A stretch of DNA of 5,074 nucleotides from Gammaproteobacteria bacterium (lineage in GTDB: Bacteria > Pseudomonadota > Gammaproteobacteria > HTCC5015). Where the stretch lies: contig JAHDBX010000160.1 in NCBI GenBank assembly GCA_020630145.1, positions 1 through 5,074 of the forward strand. Reading direction: 5' to 3'. Made by a program: the position numbers and the translations under genes. Below the pieces are notes generated by a model that did not search any database, was not told the origin of the DNA, and worked only from the letters and a program-made list of their open reading frames with translations. Positions 1-5,074 of this stretch are shown here, in pieces. Numbering within the stretch: position 1 is the first letter of the stretch; every line of letters starts with the position of its first letter.

Positions 1-892
1 GTCCTAATGGCGCGAGGTATTCCATAATTTCTCGTTTACCACCAAAAGCGCCTACAGGCATACCACCACCAATAATTTTACCCAGCGTAGTTAAGTCAGG
101 CTGCACATCATAAACGGCCTGCGCACCGCCTTTGGCAACACGAAAACCTGTCATGACCTCATCAAAGATGAGTACACTGCCATGTTCATCACACAAACGG
201 CGCATAGCTTGCAAGAAGCCCTCTTTAGGCGGTATACAATTCATATTACCTGCAACAGGCTCAACGATCACACAGGCTATTTGATCAGCCAATGTAGCAA
301 ATGCCTGTTCTAGCTCTTCAATATTATTGTAGCTTAAGGTGATGGTATGCTCAGCCAATGCCGCAGGCACACCTGGCGAATTAGGCTCACCCAAAGTCAG
401 CGCACCTGAACCGGCCTTAATTAAAAATGAATCGGCATGCCCATGATAACAGCCTTCAAATTTAATAATTTTATCTCGGCCTGTATAACCGCGCGCTAAA
501 CGCGCGGCACTCATGGTTGCCTCTGTACCGGAACTGACCATGCGCACTAATTCTATTGATGGAATTAAAGCATTAATTTTTGCCGCCATGGTTGTTTCAA
601 TTTCTGTTGGTGCACCATAGCTTAAGCCATTATCAGCCGCCGCTTTTACAGCCTCAATTACTTCCGGATGCGCATGCCCATGAATCATAGGTCCCCACGA
701 GCCGATGTAATCGATGTATTGCTTATCATCAATATCATATAAATAAGCACCTTGCGCTTTTTTAATAAATATAGGCGTACCACCCACACTCTTAAATGCG
801 CGTACGGGAGAGTTGACGCCACCTGGAATATGCTGCTGAGCATTTGAAAAAGCTTTTTCTGATAAAGCATGCGATGCGGTTTGTTTTGTCAT
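1..892 (-). CDS. hemL: Glutamate-1-semialdehyde 2,1-aminomutase, 3' end outside window
   Basis: HemL is a cytosolic PLP enzyme that converts glutamate-1-semialdehyde to 5-aminolevulinate, the second step of the C5 route to haem and other tetrapyrroles. The open frame runs without a break from ATG (complement of 890-892) to the left edge and gives 297 residues. The family is about 427 long, so roughly 130 C-terminal residues are missing. Visible motifs are [12 protein letters not shown] (22-33), [13 protein letters not shown] (64-76), [16 protein letters not shown] (120-135), [10 protein letters not shown] (145-154), [12 protein letters not shown] (near 240-251) and [16 protein letters not shown]. 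The lysine of the last motif, K272, matches the PLP-binding Lys265 of E. coli after allowing for a 7-residue longer N terminus. Upstream of the start there is only a distant AGG (13 bases) and a weak TAAG. The gene diverges from the truncated haemoglobin gene. The identification is very secure. Confidence 0.97.
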   Translation of the reverse strand, partial: MTKQTASHALSEKAFSNAQQHIPGGVNSPVRAFKSVGGTPIFIKKAQGAYLYDIDDKQYIDYIGSWGPMIHGHAHPEVIEAVKAAADNGLSYGAPTEIETTMAAKINALIPSIELVRMVSSGTEATMSAARLARGYTGRDKIIKFEGCYHGHADSFLIKAGSGALTLGEPNSPGVPAALAEHTITLSYNNIEELEQAFATLADQIACVIVEPVAGNMNCIPPKEGFLQAMRRLCDEHGSVLIFDEVMTGFRVAKGGAQAVYDVQPDLTTLGKIIGGGMPVGAFGGKREIMEYLAPLG

Positions 893-911
893 AGTACTTA
901 CATTACCTAAT

Positions 912-941
912 GTTATAAGGGTGTTATTAATTTAATGTGTC
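912..941 (-). promoter_or_regulatory. Candidate hemL promoter
   Basis: On the minus strand TATAAC (complement of 912-917) matches the sigma70 -10 consensus at 5 of 6 bases. It would start transcription near 905, about a dozen bases before the hemL ATG. The -35 is poor: GACACA (complement of 936-941) at 18-base spacing matches 3 of 6. The weak -35 suggests either an activator-dependent promoter or a chance match. Confidence 0.35.
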
Positions 942-961
942 TTGAATTCATACGACTTATA

Positions 962-975
962 TTGTGACTTATCAA
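962..975. promoter_or_regulatory. Candidate FNR/Anr-type operator
   Basis: The bases read TTGTG-ACTT-ATCAA, which matches the FNR/Anr consensus TTGAT-N4-ATCAA at 8 of 10 defined positions, with a perfect right half. It is centred at 968.5, about 31 bases before the inferred globin transcription start, where it overlaps the -35 element. It is about 63 bases before the inferred hemL start, close to a class I activator distance. An 8/10 match can arise by chance in AT-rich DNA, so this is a hypothesis. The left half with neighbours (TGTGA) also resembles one half of a CRP site, but the other half is absent. Confidence 0.3.
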
Positions 976-993
976 GCGCAGTTAAATTATAAT
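964..993 (+). promoter_or_regulatory. Candidate promoter of the truncated haemoglobin gene
   Basis: A perfect TATAAT at 988-993 is preceded by GTGACT (964-969; 4 of 6 to TTGACA) with an 18-base spacer. The predicted start near base 1000 leaves a 20-base leader before the ATG at 1021, with room for the ribosome site AAAGG at 1008-1012. The position argues against translation from the in-frame ATG at 964, which would lie inside the promoter. Confidence 0.55.
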
Positions 994-1007
994 AGCTCTT
1001 TCCTTGT

Positions 1008-1012
1008 AAAGG
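1008..1012 (+). promoter_or_regulatory. Ribosome binding site that decides the globin start
   Basis: AAAGG lies 8 bases before ATG 1021. The alternative in-frame ATG at 964 has no comparable purine-rich site in front of it, so 1021 is the better start. Confidence 0.6.
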
Positions 1013-1020
1013 TTACTTTT

Positions 1021-1464
1021 ATGCCAAATCAATCCGATAAGCCAAATAAGACAGGTAAACAAGACGCTTTCACTTTTGGTCAAGGCGACGCATCCTTTCT
1101 AGCTGCGGGTGGAGAAACAGGCATACATACTTTATGCGCAGACTTTTATGCTTTTATGGATACCCTACCTGAGGCTAAAGCCATACGTGATATGCATCCT
1201 GATGACCTAGATGACTCTATTGATCGTTTAGCTGCTTTTTTATGCGGCTGGCTAGGTGGCCCAAGGCGCTACGCTGAAAAGTACGGCGGCATTAGTATCC
1301 CTCAAGCCCATGCACACCTAACAATTGACGCTAGCCACCGCGACGCGTGGTTATTGTGCATGCAACATGCGGCTAAAAAACAAGCTTATACAGACGCTTT
1401 CCAAAAATATTTGCTCACCCAGCTTGCTGTACCGGCACAACGTATTTTGCAGGTTAGCCAGTAA
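1021..1464 (+). CDS. Group II truncated haemoglobin (2/2Hb, HbO-like)
   Basis: This is a 147-residue haem protein of the truncated (2-over-2) globin family, group II. Such proteins bind O2 and other small ligands; roles in O2 handling, NO or peroxide detoxification are proposed, and none can be assigned here. The family pattern is clear: GGETGI (30-35), FYAFMD with Tyr43 at the B10 position, MHP with His59 near CD1, FLCGWLGGPRRYAEKYGG (73-90) and RDAWLLCMQ with Trp110 at G8. By spacing to RDAW, His97 is the proximal haem ligand (F8); His99 is the nearby alternative. The first 20 or so residues are polar and probably disordered. The frame stays open back to ATG 964, adding 19 residues (MTYQAQLNYN...), but that extension covers the promoter and lacks family similarity. 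It diverges from hemL and is followed by rubredoxin after 103 bases. Confidence 0.9.
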   Translation: MPNQSDKPNKTGKQDAFTFGQGDASFLAAGGETGIHTLCADFYAFMDTLPEAKAIRDMHPDDLDDSIDRLAAFLCGWLGGPRRYAEKYGGISIPQAHAHLTIDASHRDAWLLCMQHAAKKQAYTDAFQKYLLTQLAVPAQRILQVSQ

Positions 1465-1503
1465 AAACTCGGTAAGAATCCAGTGAAAATGCGGGTAGTC
1501 GCT

Positions 1504-1531
1504 TTGCTAAAGAATGGCTTTCCTCTATAAT
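1504..1531 (+). promoter_or_regulatory. Candidate rubredoxin promoter
   Basis: TTGCTA (1504-1509; 4 of 6 to TTGACA) and a perfect TATAAT (1526-1531) are separated by 16 bases. The predicted start near 1538 gives a leader of about 30 bases to the rubredoxin ATG. I saw no terminator between the globin gene and this promoter, so read-through from the globin gene is also possible. Confidence 0.55.
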
Positions 1532-1567
1532 CACGGCCTACGAAGAAAGTACCCATAAAGGTAAAAA

Positions 1568-1732
1568 ATGAAAAAATATATGTGTCTAGTTTGCGGCTGG
1601 ATTTATGATGAAGAAGCCGGTTGGCCTGAAGATGGCATTGAGCCAGGTACCAAATGGGACGATATACCCGAAAACTGGATGTGTCCAGAATGTGGTGTCA
1701 CTAAAACTGACTTTGAAATGGTTGAAGTGTAA
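1568..1732 (+). CDS. rubA: Rubredoxin
   Basis: This is a 54-residue rubredoxin, a small cytosolic one-electron carrier with a single iron held by four cysteines. The two knuckles are [10 protein letters not shown] (Cys6, Cys9) and [13 protein letters not shown] (Cys39, Cys42). Between them are the usual Tyr13, [17 protein letters not shown] (21-37) and the aromatic core residues Trp30, Trp37 and Phe49. The length and spacing are those of a standard single-domain rubredoxin, with no fused reductase or hydroxylase. AAAGG (1557-1561) lies 6 bases before the ATG and supports this start. Its redox partner is not in the window. Rubredoxins serve varied oxygenases, reductases and oxidative-stress pathways, so the electron acceptor cannot be named. 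It converges on znuA, with a hairpin between them. The gene symbol is given by family. Confidence 0.96.
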   Translation: MKKYMCLVCGWIYDEEAGWPEDGIEPGTKWDDIPENWMCPECGVTKTDFEMVEV

Positions 1733-1747
1733 ATAAGCTATGCAAAA

Positions 1748-1773
1748 TGGCTGCTTACTTGGCTAAGCAGCCA
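1748..1773. terminator. Hairpin terminator between rubA and znuA
   Basis: A perfect 10-bp inverted repeat (TGGCTGCTTA at 1748-1757 and TAAGCAGCCA at 1764-1773) encloses a 6-base loop. Read on the minus strand it is followed by TTTTGCATA, a short U tract suited to ending the znuA transcript. Read on the plus strand it is followed by the moderately U-rich CTTATATCTTCT, so it may also stop the rubA transcript. The znuA stop codon (complement of 1755-1757) lies inside the stem. Confidence 0.75.
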
Positions 1774-2684
1774 CTTATATCTTCTGCTAAGTTCTCTAGC
1801 AAATTATCATATAAATTAACACCTACTTCTAAACCATAACCAATGGGGTCCAAGCTTTGCAAGCGTATACCCTCTTGACTGGCTAATTGCTGCGCGGCCT
1901 TAGGGTGGTGAGCCGGATCATAAAATATACAGGCTATTTGCGCACGGCGAATCGTCTTATTAATCAGCAAACGCTGCTTGCCACTTAATGGCAAGGTTGG
2001 ATGCAAACTAATATTAGAAACATGATTTAAATTAAACTGCTTTTCATTGTATTGAAAAGCATCATGCAAAGTAGCAAAAGCCTGCTTTTCAATACCGGCA
2101 TACCGTTCCGCCAAACGACTGTTTAGCAGGCGTATTTTGTCAGCAAATATTTGCACATTATTTTGATAAGCTTGTGCGTTTTTTGCATCCAATACAGCAA
2201 GTTTTTCTGCAACCGCCCTTGCTATGATGAGTGCATTATTCGTATCTAGCCAGATATGCGGATCGATCTCTTCTGTATGTTCATGATCACCGTGGTGCTG
2301 GTGGCCATCACTCTGCTTGCTATCATTATGTGTTTCACGCAGCTCATGTCTAGCCAAGCCCTCTACATCTAATACACTAAACGCTTTTTCATTATTGCGT
2401 AAGCTGCTACTAAATGTACTTTCTATGTCAGGCCCAATCCAATAAATCACATCAGCCTTAGCAATGACTAGGCGATTTCGTGGTGTTAAATTATAGTGAT
2501 GAGCAGATACCTGTTTATCCATCAATAAAACGGGCTCACTTATACCCGCTGTAACATTGCTAACAATTGAATGCAGTGGCTTAATGGTTGTTACCACATT
2601 TAGCGCTAAGGCATTAGCACTAAAAACAAGGCTAATTGCCATTAGGCTAGCGCTATTGATTAAAGAGGAAAAAAGTAATCGCAT
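1755..2684 (-). CDS. znuA: Periplasmic zinc-binding protein of the ZnuABC importer
   Basis: ZnuA is the cluster A-I (cluster 9 family) solute-binding protein that captures Zn2+ in the periplasm and delivers it to ZnuB. The product has 309 residues; E. coli ZnuA has 310. Residues 1-27 form a signal peptide with a hydrophobic core and an A-L-A cleavage site. Zinc ligands are visible as His62 (SAHHYNL), His143 (DPHIWLD) and His207 (LHDAFQY), with the usual acidic fourth-ligand candidate in SLDPIG (Asp279). Cys252 and Cys306 match the structural disulfide of E. coli ZnuA. A His/Asp/Glu-rich loop at 113-139 (including HQHHGDHEH) is the flexible metal-acquisition loop that separates zinc-specific ZnuA proteins from Mn/Fe relatives. 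It is transcribed away from znuCB through a shared control region. No good Shine-Dalgarno precedes the ATG. The 3' end lies in the terminator hairpin. Confidence 0.96.
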   Translation of the reverse strand: MRLLFSSLINSASLMAISLVFSANALALNVVTTIKPLHSIVSNVTAGISEPVLLMDKQVSAHHYNLTPRNRLVIAKADVIYWIGPDIESTFSSSLRNNEKAFSVLDVEGLARHELRETHNDSKQSDGHQHHGDHEHTEEIDPHIWLDTNNALIIARAVAEKLAVLDAKNAQAYQNNVQIFADKIRLLNSRLAERYAGIEKQAFATLHDAFQYNEKQFNLNHVSNISLHPTLPLSGKQRLLINKTIRRAQIACIFYDPAHHPKAAQQLASQEGIRLQSLDPIGYGLEVGVNLYDNLLENLAEDISGCLAK

Positions 2685-2769
2685 AAATGTCTGTTAGTAT
2701 CAGCAGTAAATATCTTTAAAAAATATCTAGGAGAAACCGTAAAATAAAGTTATTAGCCAAGAAGTGAAA

Positions 2770-2778
2770 TGATATTAT
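2770..2778 (+). promoter_or_regulatory. Extended -10 promoter of znuCB
   Basis: TGATATTAT has the TGn extension and a hexamer TATTAT matching 5 of 6 bases. TTATTA at 2750-2755 (3 of 6, 17-base spacer) is a weak -35. The start would fall near 2785, 22 bases before the znuC ATG. It overlaps the opposite-strand znuA -10 by five bases. Confidence 0.5.
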
Positions 2779-2782
2779 ACCA
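2774..2782 (-). promoter_or_regulatory. Extended -10 promoter of znuA
   Basis: On the minus strand these bases read TGGTATAAT, a perfect extended -10 (TGnTATAAT). Transcription would start near 2767 and give a leader of about 83 bases. No good -35 lies upstream (TGAAAA at 18-base spacing, 3 of 6), as is common for extended -10 promoters. Confidence 0.6.
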
Positions 2783-2806
2783 AATAAATCAACTGTGTTT
2801 TCACCT

Positions 2807-3550
2807 ATGTCAAACTCCATACTCGCTGAATTAACAAACGTGTCTGTCACGCTAGACGGTCGCGAGCTATTGCATGACATTAATTTTCAGCTAGAGAGCA
2901 AAGAAATCGTCAGCTTAATTGGCCCAAATGGCGCAGGCAAAACCACCTTATTACGCGTGCTTTTAGGCCGACAAGCGATTAATTCTGGGAAGGTCTCTTT
3001 ACGTAAGGGCTTACGCGTAGGCTATATGCCACAAAAACTTAAACTCAACGCTAGCTTACCCGTCACAACCAAAGGCTTTTTAAAACTGAGTGCGAAAGTA
3101 AGCGATAAAGACATCTTACAAGCCTTATCATGGGTAGAGGCTGAGCATTTAATCGACCGGCAAATGCCTAAATTATCCGGCGGTGAAATGCAAAAAGTTT
3201 TACTTGCTCGTTGCATGCTACGCAAACCCGAATTATTAGTACTTGATGAACCCGCTCAAGGTGTTGACTTAACTGGGCAAGAGGAGCTCTATCAAGAAAT
3301 TTCTGCTATACGTGACCGCACTGGCTGTGGCGTATTAATGGTATCGCACGATTTACACTTAGTTATGTCATCTACTGATAAAGTGATTTGTTTAAATCGC
3401 CATATATGCTGCACAGGCAAACCTGAATCGGTACAAGCACACAAAGAATACCAAAACTTATTTGGCGACTCAGCAGAAGCATTTGCTATCTATACGCACC
3501 ACCATGACCATGAGCACGACGCTTGCGGCGAGGTTATTGATCATGATTGA
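2807..3550 (+). CDS. znuC: ATPase subunit of the zinc ABC importer
   Basis: ZnuC is the cytoplasmic ATP-hydrolysing subunit that drives Zn2+ import through ZnuB. From ATG 2807 the product has 247 residues; E. coli ZnuC has 251. All ABC motifs are intact and in order: Walker A GPNGAGKTT (39-47), Q-loop MPQ (Gln76), signature LSGGEMQKVLLAR (123-135), Walker B LLVLDEP (143-149), D-loop GVD (152-154) and switch His181 in MVSHDLH. The HICCTGKPE segment (199-207) and the His-rich tail from 231 (HHHDHEHDACG) are typical of ZnuC rather than of general ABC ATPases. The frame is open four codons further upstream to GTG 2795. I prefer ATG 2807 because GTG 2795 would leave only about ten bases of leader, but neither has a Shine-Dalgarno. 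The last 8 bases overlap znuB. Confidence 0.95.
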   Translation: MSNSILAELTNVSVTLDGRELLHDINFQLESKEIVSLIGPNGAGKTTLLRVLLGRQAINSGKVSLRKGLRVGYMPQKLKLNASLPVTTKGFLKLSAKVSDKDILQALSWVEAEHLIDRQMPKLSGGEMQKVLLARCMLRKPELLVLDEPAQGVDLTGQEELYQEISAIRDRTGCGVLMVSHDLHLVMSSTDKVICLNRHICCTGKPESVQAHKEYQNLFGDSAEAFAIYTHHHDHEHDACGEVIDHD

Positions 3551-4352
3551 GTGGTTAAGCCATGACTTTTTTTGGTATGCATTCAGCGGCGCCTTAATGG
3601 TTGCCATTTTAGCGAGCGTACTCGGCTGCTTTGTTGTTTGGCAAGGCATGTCGTATTTCGGCACAGCATTAGCGCATACAGCCTTACTGGGTGTCGCTTT
3701 AGGTTTTTTCTTTGGCATAAACACTAAACTCGCCGTTGCCTTAACCGCTTTGGCAATGGGCTTGCTGCTCACATGGTTACGCAGTATTGCCTCGCTACGA
3801 GAACAACTGCATAACGATGTATTACTGGGCTTCCTCGCGCATATCGCCATGGCTTTAGGCATTGTTGTTTTAGTTGGCATTGATGATGTTCGCATTGATA
3901 TTTTCAGCTATTTATTTGGTGATGTGCTTACCATCAACCAAGAAGACTTACTGTTCTTAGGCGCGACATCTGTTATAGGCGTAACCATTATTGCGCTTGT
4001 TTGGCGCCCTTTATTGATGATGATTGTTGATGAAGAGCTCGCTTCTATAGAAGGTGTGAATACTACCGCTATTCGTCTAGTGTTTATTTTACTGCTAGCG
4101 TGGGTAGTAGCCTTAGCGATGCAAGTAGTGGGGGTTTTATTGGTTGCATCCTTCCTAATTATTCCGGCGGCCAGCGCAAGACGTTTATCAAACACGCCCT
4201 TACAAATGGTTTTGTTCTCTGTTGCATTGGCTATTATTGCCGTATTTATTGGCGTGTTATCTTCATTTAATTGGAATATCCCTGCAGGCCCTATGATTGT
4301 AATGGCCATGGCAGCTGAATTTATTGTGATTTGGTTGCTACCGAAAAGGTAA
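3543..4352 (+). CDS. znuB: Permease subunit of the zinc ABC importer
   Basis: ZnuB is the inner-membrane channel of the zinc importer, of the ABC-3 (metal permease) family. The product has 269 residues, nearly all hydrophobic, with about eight predicted membrane segments. Those easiest to see are near 13-33, 41-58, 62-79, 93-113, 136-153, 177-208 (one long or two segments), 220-240 and 250-266. Family motifs include SYFGTALAHTALLGVALG (37-54), HNDVLLGFLAHIAMALG (90-106), FSYLFGDVL (121-129) and the cytoplasmic coupling loop DEELASIEGVN (163-173) that should contact ZnuC, followed by VVGVLLVASFLIIPAASAR (195-213). The ATG overlaps the znuC stop as ATGATTGA, implying translational coupling, and GAGG (3530-3533) lies 9 bases upstream. 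The frame is open back to 3462, but that part overlaps znuC and is not hydrophobic, so it is not the start. Confidence 0.95.
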   Translation: MIEWLSHDFFWYAFSGALMVAILASVLGCFVVWQGMSYFGTALAHTALLGVALGFFFGINTKLAVALTALAMGLLLTWLRSIASLREQLHNDVLLGFLAHIAMALGIVVLVGIDDVRIDIFSYLFGDVLTINQEDLLFLGATSVIGVTIIALVWRPLLMMIVDEELASIEGVNTTAIRLVFILLLAWVVALAMQVVGVLLVASFLIIPAASARRLSNTPLQMVLFSVALAIIAVFIGVLSSFNWNIPAGPMIVMAMAAEFIVIWLLPKR

Positions 4353-4355
4353 CTG

Positions 4356-4382
4356 TTTACACTAGCCGCGTGTTTTTATTAA
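4356..4382 (+). promoter_or_regulatory. Weak candidate lgt promoter
   Basis: TTTACA (4356-4361) matches 5 of 6 bases of the -35 consensus, and TATTAA (4377-4382) matches 4 of 6 of the -10. The spacer is only 15 bases and transcription would start a few bases before the lgt ATG, so the element is doubtful. lgt could instead be read from the znuCB transcript. Confidence 0.25.
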
Positions 4383-4394
4383 ACTGATCGCATT

Positions 4395-5074
4395 ATGCTA
4401 GTTCACCCAGAAATAGACCCTATTATATTCAGCATAGGCCCAGCAGCCGTGCGTTGGTATGGCTTAATGTACCTCTTGGGCTTCGTCAGCTTTTATTTCT
4501 TAATGAAAAGCCGTATGCAGCGTATAGACAGCCCTTTTAAGAACAGCGAACAAATCAGCGACTTTCTATTTTACGGCGCCATGGGTGTCATTTTAGGTGG
4601 TCGTCTAGGCTACTGCATGTTTTATGCACCGCATTTATTCGCCGAGTTTACACCGGCTACACTTCCCATACTTAAGATCGATGTTCCTTTGTGGGGCATA
4701 TTACGCTTCACTGATGGCGGTATGTCATTTCATGGTGGTGCAATGGGCGTAATAGCAGCAACATTATTATATGCATGGAAGTTTTCCATCCCGGCATTTA
4801 AATTAGGCGACTTTATTGCCCCCGCTATCCCTACTGGCTTATTTTTTGGCCGTGTGGGTAACTTCTTGAACGGTGAGCTTTGGGGGCGCACACCAGAAGT
4901 ACCTTGGGGCATGTTATTTCGTGATGGCGGCCCGCTTCCACGCCACCCATCCATGCTTTATGAAGCCTTTCTAGAGGGCCTTGTGCTATTTTGCATACTC
5001 TGGTTTGTTAGCCGCGAACCGCGCTCAAGAGGCATGATGTCAGGCTTGTTCCTGATTGGTTATGGTGTTTTCCG
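4395..5074 (+). CDS. lgt: Prolipoprotein diacylglyceryl transferase, 3' end outside window
   Basis: Lgt is an integral inner-membrane enzyme that moves diacylglycerol from phosphatidylglycerol to the lipobox cysteine of prolipoproteins, the first step of lipoprotein maturation. From ATG 4395 the frame runs 226 codons to the right edge; E. coli Lgt has 291 residues, so the C terminus is missing. The match is strong: PEIDPIIFSIGP (5-16), RWYGLMYLLGF (20-30), LGGRLGYCMFY, DGGMSFHGG with His113, the Lgt signature GRVGNFLNGELWGR (152-165), LPRHPSMLYEAFLEG and SGLFLIGYGVFR at the edge. His113, Arg153 and Asn156 correspond to E. coli His103, Arg143 and Asn146, and Tyr22 to Tyr26. The gene follows znuB by 42 bases on the same strand. 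No clear Shine-Dalgarno precedes the ATG. The function is unrelated to zinc uptake. Confidence 0.97.
   Translation, partial: MLVHPEIDPIIFSIGPAAVRWYGLMYLLGFVSFYFLMKSRMQRIDSPFKNSEQISDFLFYGAMGVILGGRLGYCMFYAPHLFAEFTPATLPILKIDVPLWGILRFTDGGMSFHGGAMGVIAATLLYAWKFSIPAFKLGDFIAPAIPTGLFFGRVGNFLNGELWGRTPEVPWGMLFRDGGPLPRHPSMLYEAFLEGLVLFCILWFVSREPRSRGMMSGLFLIGYGVF

Larger units (their letters stand above)
2766..2788. promoter_or_regulatory. Candidate Zur operator between znuA and znuC
   Basis: GAAATGATATTATACCAAAT resembles the gammaproteobacterial Zur consensus GAAATGTTATA-N-TATAACATTTC. The outer GAAATG is exact and the inner arms TGATAT/ATACCA form a palindrome with 5 of 6 pairs around T2776. The arms sit about two bases closer than in the consensus, giving 14 of 22 matches in the ungapped alignment. 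Its location on top of both -10 elements is where a zinc-bound Zur would block both divergent transcripts. Location and gene function make it plausible; the sequence match alone is moderate. Confidence 0.45.

Noticed and set aside
685..870. Open 61-codon frame on the minus strand
   Set aside because: It lies in another frame of the strongly supported hemL gene, has no ribosome site, and its product resembles nothing I recognise.
2708..2728. Direct repeat AAATATCT (2708-2715 and 2721-2728) in the znuA leader
   Set aside because: Two 8-base AT-rich copies are expected by chance in such DNA, and no third copy or known operator pattern supports it.
2729..2733. Strong Shine-Dalgarno-like AGGAG on the plus strand
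   Set aside because: No start codon follows at usable spacing, and the nearest downstream GTG (2764) meets a stop after two codons, so no small gene is supported.
3022..3225. Open minus-strand frame antisense to znuC
   Set aside because: It is a shadow of the intact ZnuC frame, which carries all ABC motifs here; no start signal is present.
3470..4309. Two open minus-strand frames (3470-3895 and 3908-4309) antisense to znuC/znuB
   Set aside because: They are artefacts of the hydrophobic codon bias of znuB on the other strand; the products are low-complexity Lys/Ala/Thr-rich and match no family.
4359..4377. Possible terminator after znuB (ACAC...GTGT followed by a T run)
   Set aside because: The stem has only 4 pairs, two of them A-T, with a 7-base loop; too weak to be called a terminator, so read-through into lgt remains possible.
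4730..4954. Open minus-strand frame antisense to lgt
   Set aside because: It lies opposite the conserved Lgt active-site region; the Pro/Gly-rich product is a by-product of that coding sequence.

Overview
The window is chromosomal DNA, probably from a gammaproteobacterium. It is moderately AT-rich and densely packed with housekeeping genes. The HemL, ZnuA, ZnuB, ZnuC and Lgt proteins all carry recognisable proteobacterial family motifs. The organism's genus cannot be told from the sequence. I saw no mobile element, tRNA, rRNA, CRISPR array or phage gene, and no stretch over 300 bases lacks a gene.

Layout. (1) Bases 1-892, minus strand: hemL, the 5' two thirds of glutamate-1-semialdehyde aminomutase (tetrapyrrole synthesis), running off the left edge. 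(2) Bases 893-1020: divergent promoter region with an FNR-like palindrome. (3) Bases 1021-1464, plus: a group II truncated haemoglobin. (4) Bases 1568-1732, plus: a 54-residue rubredoxin behind its own sigma70-type promoter. (5) Bases 1748-1773: a strong hairpin between the convergent rubredoxin and znuA genes, overlapping the znuA stop codon. (6) Bases 1755-2684, minus: znuA, the periplasmic zinc-binding protein. (7) Bases 2685-2806: divergent znuA/znuCB control region, with two interlocked extended -10 promoters inside a Zur-box-like sequence. (8) Bases 2807-3550 and 3543-4352, plus: znuC and znuB, overlapping by 8 bases. (9) Bases 4395-5074, plus: lgt, the 5' part of prolipoprotein diacylglyceryl transferase, running off the right edge.

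How the genes work together. ZnuA captures zinc in the periplasm and passes it to the ZnuB permease, which is powered by ZnuC; this is the high-affinity zinc importer used under zinc starvation. The arrangement, znuA divergent from znuCB with no zur gene between, is the one known from Escherichia coli. HemL, the truncated haemoglobin and rubredoxin share a loose haem/redox theme, but nothing shows they form a pathway. Lgt is an independent envelope-biogenesis gene.

I found no convincing undescribed system. The most interesting signals are regulatory: the compact divergent zinc promoter, the FNR-like site between hemL and the globin gene, and the terminator embedded in the end of znuA.
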